From Holosporales bacterium (lineage in GTDB: Bacteria > Pseudomonadota > Alphaproteobacteria > RUG11792), in the NCBI GenBank assembly GCA_031257415.1, contig JAIROR010000098.1, forward strand, positions 1 to 6,302: DNA of 6,302 nt, given 5' to 3'. The notes under the pieces were generated by a model, which was not told the origin of the DNA, searched no databases, and was given only the letters and a program-made list of their open reading frames with translations. Below, in pieces: positions 5,765-6,302 of this stretch. The position numbers and the translations under genes are program-made. How positions within the stretch are numbered: the stretch's first letter is position 1; every line of letters begins with the position of its first letter.

Positions 5765-5794
5765 ATTGTAGCATGCTTTTTTATTTTTATGCAA
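5765..5794 (-). promoter_or_regulatory. Extended -10 promoter driving the antisense small ORF
   Basis: The minus strand reads TTGCAT (5789-5794), 18 nt, then TACAAT (5765-5770), preceded by TG to give TGC-TACAAT, an extended -10. RNA would start near 5757 and run through the SD at 5699-5707 to the ATG at 5691, then antisense into ddl. Confidence 0.5.
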
Positions 5795-5909
5795 GAAAAA
5801 TTTTTGTCCCATGTTTATCCCATGAGAAAAAAATGAAATGAAACAACCGGAGCGACACCTGAATCGATTTCAGAGAATTGTTGCTTCCCCTTGGTTTTTG
5901 CCTACTTCC

Positions 5910-5925
5910 TTAACAATCTATTAAC
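5910..5925 (+). promoter_or_regulatory. CtrA-box-like site 1
   Basis: TTAA-CAATCTA-TTAAC matches exactly the TTAA-N7-TTAAC consensus known for the alphaproteobacterial cell-cycle regulator CtrA. No good -10 follows at the right distance, so it may act from upstream or belong to a multi-site array. Confidence 0.5.
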
Positions 5926-5990
5926 AAACCACCTATTTTGCACAGAAAAATTTAACTACCGCAAAAATAATTGGGAAAAACGACCGTGTG

Positions 5991-6006
5991 TTAACCTTTT
6001 TTTAAC
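5991..6006 (+). promoter_or_regulatory. CtrA-box-like site 2, at a promoter -35 position
   Basis: TTAA-CCTTTTT-TTAAC is a second exact TTAA-N7-TTAAC match. Its right half (6002-6006) falls where the -35 of the TATACT at 6024-6029 would be, which is the usual arrangement of CtrA-activated promoters. Confidence 0.5.
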
Positions 6007-6034
6007 TTTTCTTTGTTAGAATCTATACTAACAA
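6001..6034 (+). promoter_or_regulatory. Putative promoter with its -10 inside a 22-bp dyad
   Basis: TATACT (6024-6029) matches the -10 consensus at five of six positions, with TTTAAC (6001-6006) 17 nt upstream. The -10 is embedded in the inverted repeat TTGTTAG-N8-CTAACAA (6013-6034). A protein bound there would block the promoter, so the dyad is a natural operator candidate. Confidence 0.45.
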
Positions 6035-6046
6035 TCCCCTAAGCCC

Positions 6047-6068
6047 AAAACGGGGCGGGGGCCGTTTT
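6047..6068. terminator. GC-rich hairpin just downstream of the putative promoter
   Basis: AAAACGG (6047-6053) pairs with CCGTTTT (6062-6068) around the loop GGCGGGGG; CCCC at 6037-6040 could instead pair with the following GGGG. It lies about 10 nt after the predicted RNA start at 6036 and could work as an attenuator or leader structure. The strong G-tract stands out in AT-rich DNA. Confidence 0.35.
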
Positions 6069-6114
6069 ACTGAATTTTAACTATTTTTTTAACTTTTTTT
6101 AAAGGAACTTTGTC

Positions 6115-6158
6115 GTGTATTCTTGTGTATTTGTTCGTAAAGATAAAGAAGAATACAC
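6115..6158 (+). repeat. Perfect 10-bp inverted repeat, stem-loop candidate
   Basis: GTGTATTCTT (6115-6124) and AAGAATACAC (6149-6158) are exact reverse complements with a 24-nt loop. The left arm begins at a GTG that has AAGGA 8 nt upstream (6102-6106) and opens a 29-codon frame to a TGA at 6202-6204. The stem would cover that possible start codon, which suggests a translation-control element, but the frame itself has no other support. Confidence 0.5.
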
Positions 6159-6302
6159 TAAACACCAAGTCTTCGGCAGCCTCTCTACTAGTGGAAATAT
6201 TTGATAGAAGAGTATATCTGAGCGCAGTAAACATCACCTTACCGTAAAAGATTAAGTCGCCCCCGCCACCCTCATTCTCTCAGTATCTCATAAAAGAGTT
6301 AA

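Larger units (their letters stand above)
5620..6302. other. 683-nt regulatory-looking region without a long gene
   Basis: Left of 5800 it is dominated by the antisense small ORF and its promoter. From 5838 to 5924 there is an unsupported 28-codon frame. From 5910 to 6105 the DNA is AT-rich and carries seven same-strand TTAAC motifs, interrupted by a GC-rich hairpin (6047-6068). From 6115 there is a perfect inverted repeat and a 29-codon frame. From about 6205 to 6302 I see no gene or clear signal; the region may be the upstream control region of a gene beyond the window. Confidence 0.6.

Noticed and set aside
5538..5771. Plus-strand 77-codon ORF overlapping the end of ddl, tested as a start of ftsQ
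   Set aside because: No FtsQ-like basic plus transmembrane start is visible, no SD precedes it, and most of it lies inside ddl. Part of it is kept only as evidence for a possible ddl frameshift.
5504..5812. Minus-strand 102-codon ORF over the ddl 3' end
   Set aside because: It is basic and Cys/Arg-rich with no motif, lacks a proper SD at its start, and occupies the frame next to the much better supported 40-codon ORF.
5838..5924. 28-codon frame starting MKQPERHLNRF
   Set aside because: No clear SD or promoter, and its end overlaps the first CtrA-like box; too short to support.

Overview
The window looks like a piece of a bacterial chromosome, most likely from an AT-rich alphaproteobacterium with an intracellular or host-associated lifestyle. 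Evidence for this is a mix: housekeeping genes tyrS, rsmE and ddl sit next to unrelated genes and long non-coding gaps (about 400, 370 and 680 nt). Two genes encode secreted proteins without recognisable homology, one of them a coiled-coil, Asn/Gln-rich repeat protein of the kind often seen in Rickettsiales/Holosporales-type symbionts. The right-hand gap contains paired TTAAC motifs matching the alphaproteobacterial CtrA box. The taxonomic placement is inference; no database was searched.

Layout from left to right. (1) Minus strand, 1-378: the N-terminal 126 codons of an unrecognised protein with a signal peptide, running off the left edge. (2) 379-780: a non-coding gap with a promoter for gene 1, and further right a strong extended -10 minus-strand promoter followed by three hairpins, which together look like a small RNA. 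(3) 781-2144, minus strand: tRNA-Leu(CAA) followed 38 nt later by tyrS, both apparently read from one consensus-like promoter at 2182-2210. (4) 2145-2513: the gap holding that promoter and, facing the other way, the promoter and Shine-Dalgarno site of the next gene. (5) 2514-3920, plus strand: a 468-residue predicted secreted coiled-coil protein with three different in-frame tandem repeats. (6) 3927-4640, minus strand: rsmE, converging on the coiled-coil gene with only 6 nt between stops and a strong hairpin in its 3' end. (7) 4714-5619, plus strand: ddl, divergent from rsmE, with a 15-bp perfect dyad between them. (8) 5620-6302: no long ORF, but it is not empty. It holds an antisense 40-codon ORF with its own promoter and strong SD, seven same-strand TTAAC motifs in three helically phased pairs, a -10 element inside a 22-bp dyad, a GC-rich hairpin, and a further perfect inverted repeat.

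Functionally, tRNA-Leu/TyrRS/RsmE serve translation (tRNA charging, 16S rRNA methylation) and Ddl serves peptidoglycan synthesis, so the organism probably still makes D-Ala-D-Ala precursors. The genes do not form one pathway. The most unusual items are the repeat/coiled-coil secreted protein, the CtrA-box cluster, the minus-strand sRNA candidate and the antisense small ORF at the 3' end of ddl.
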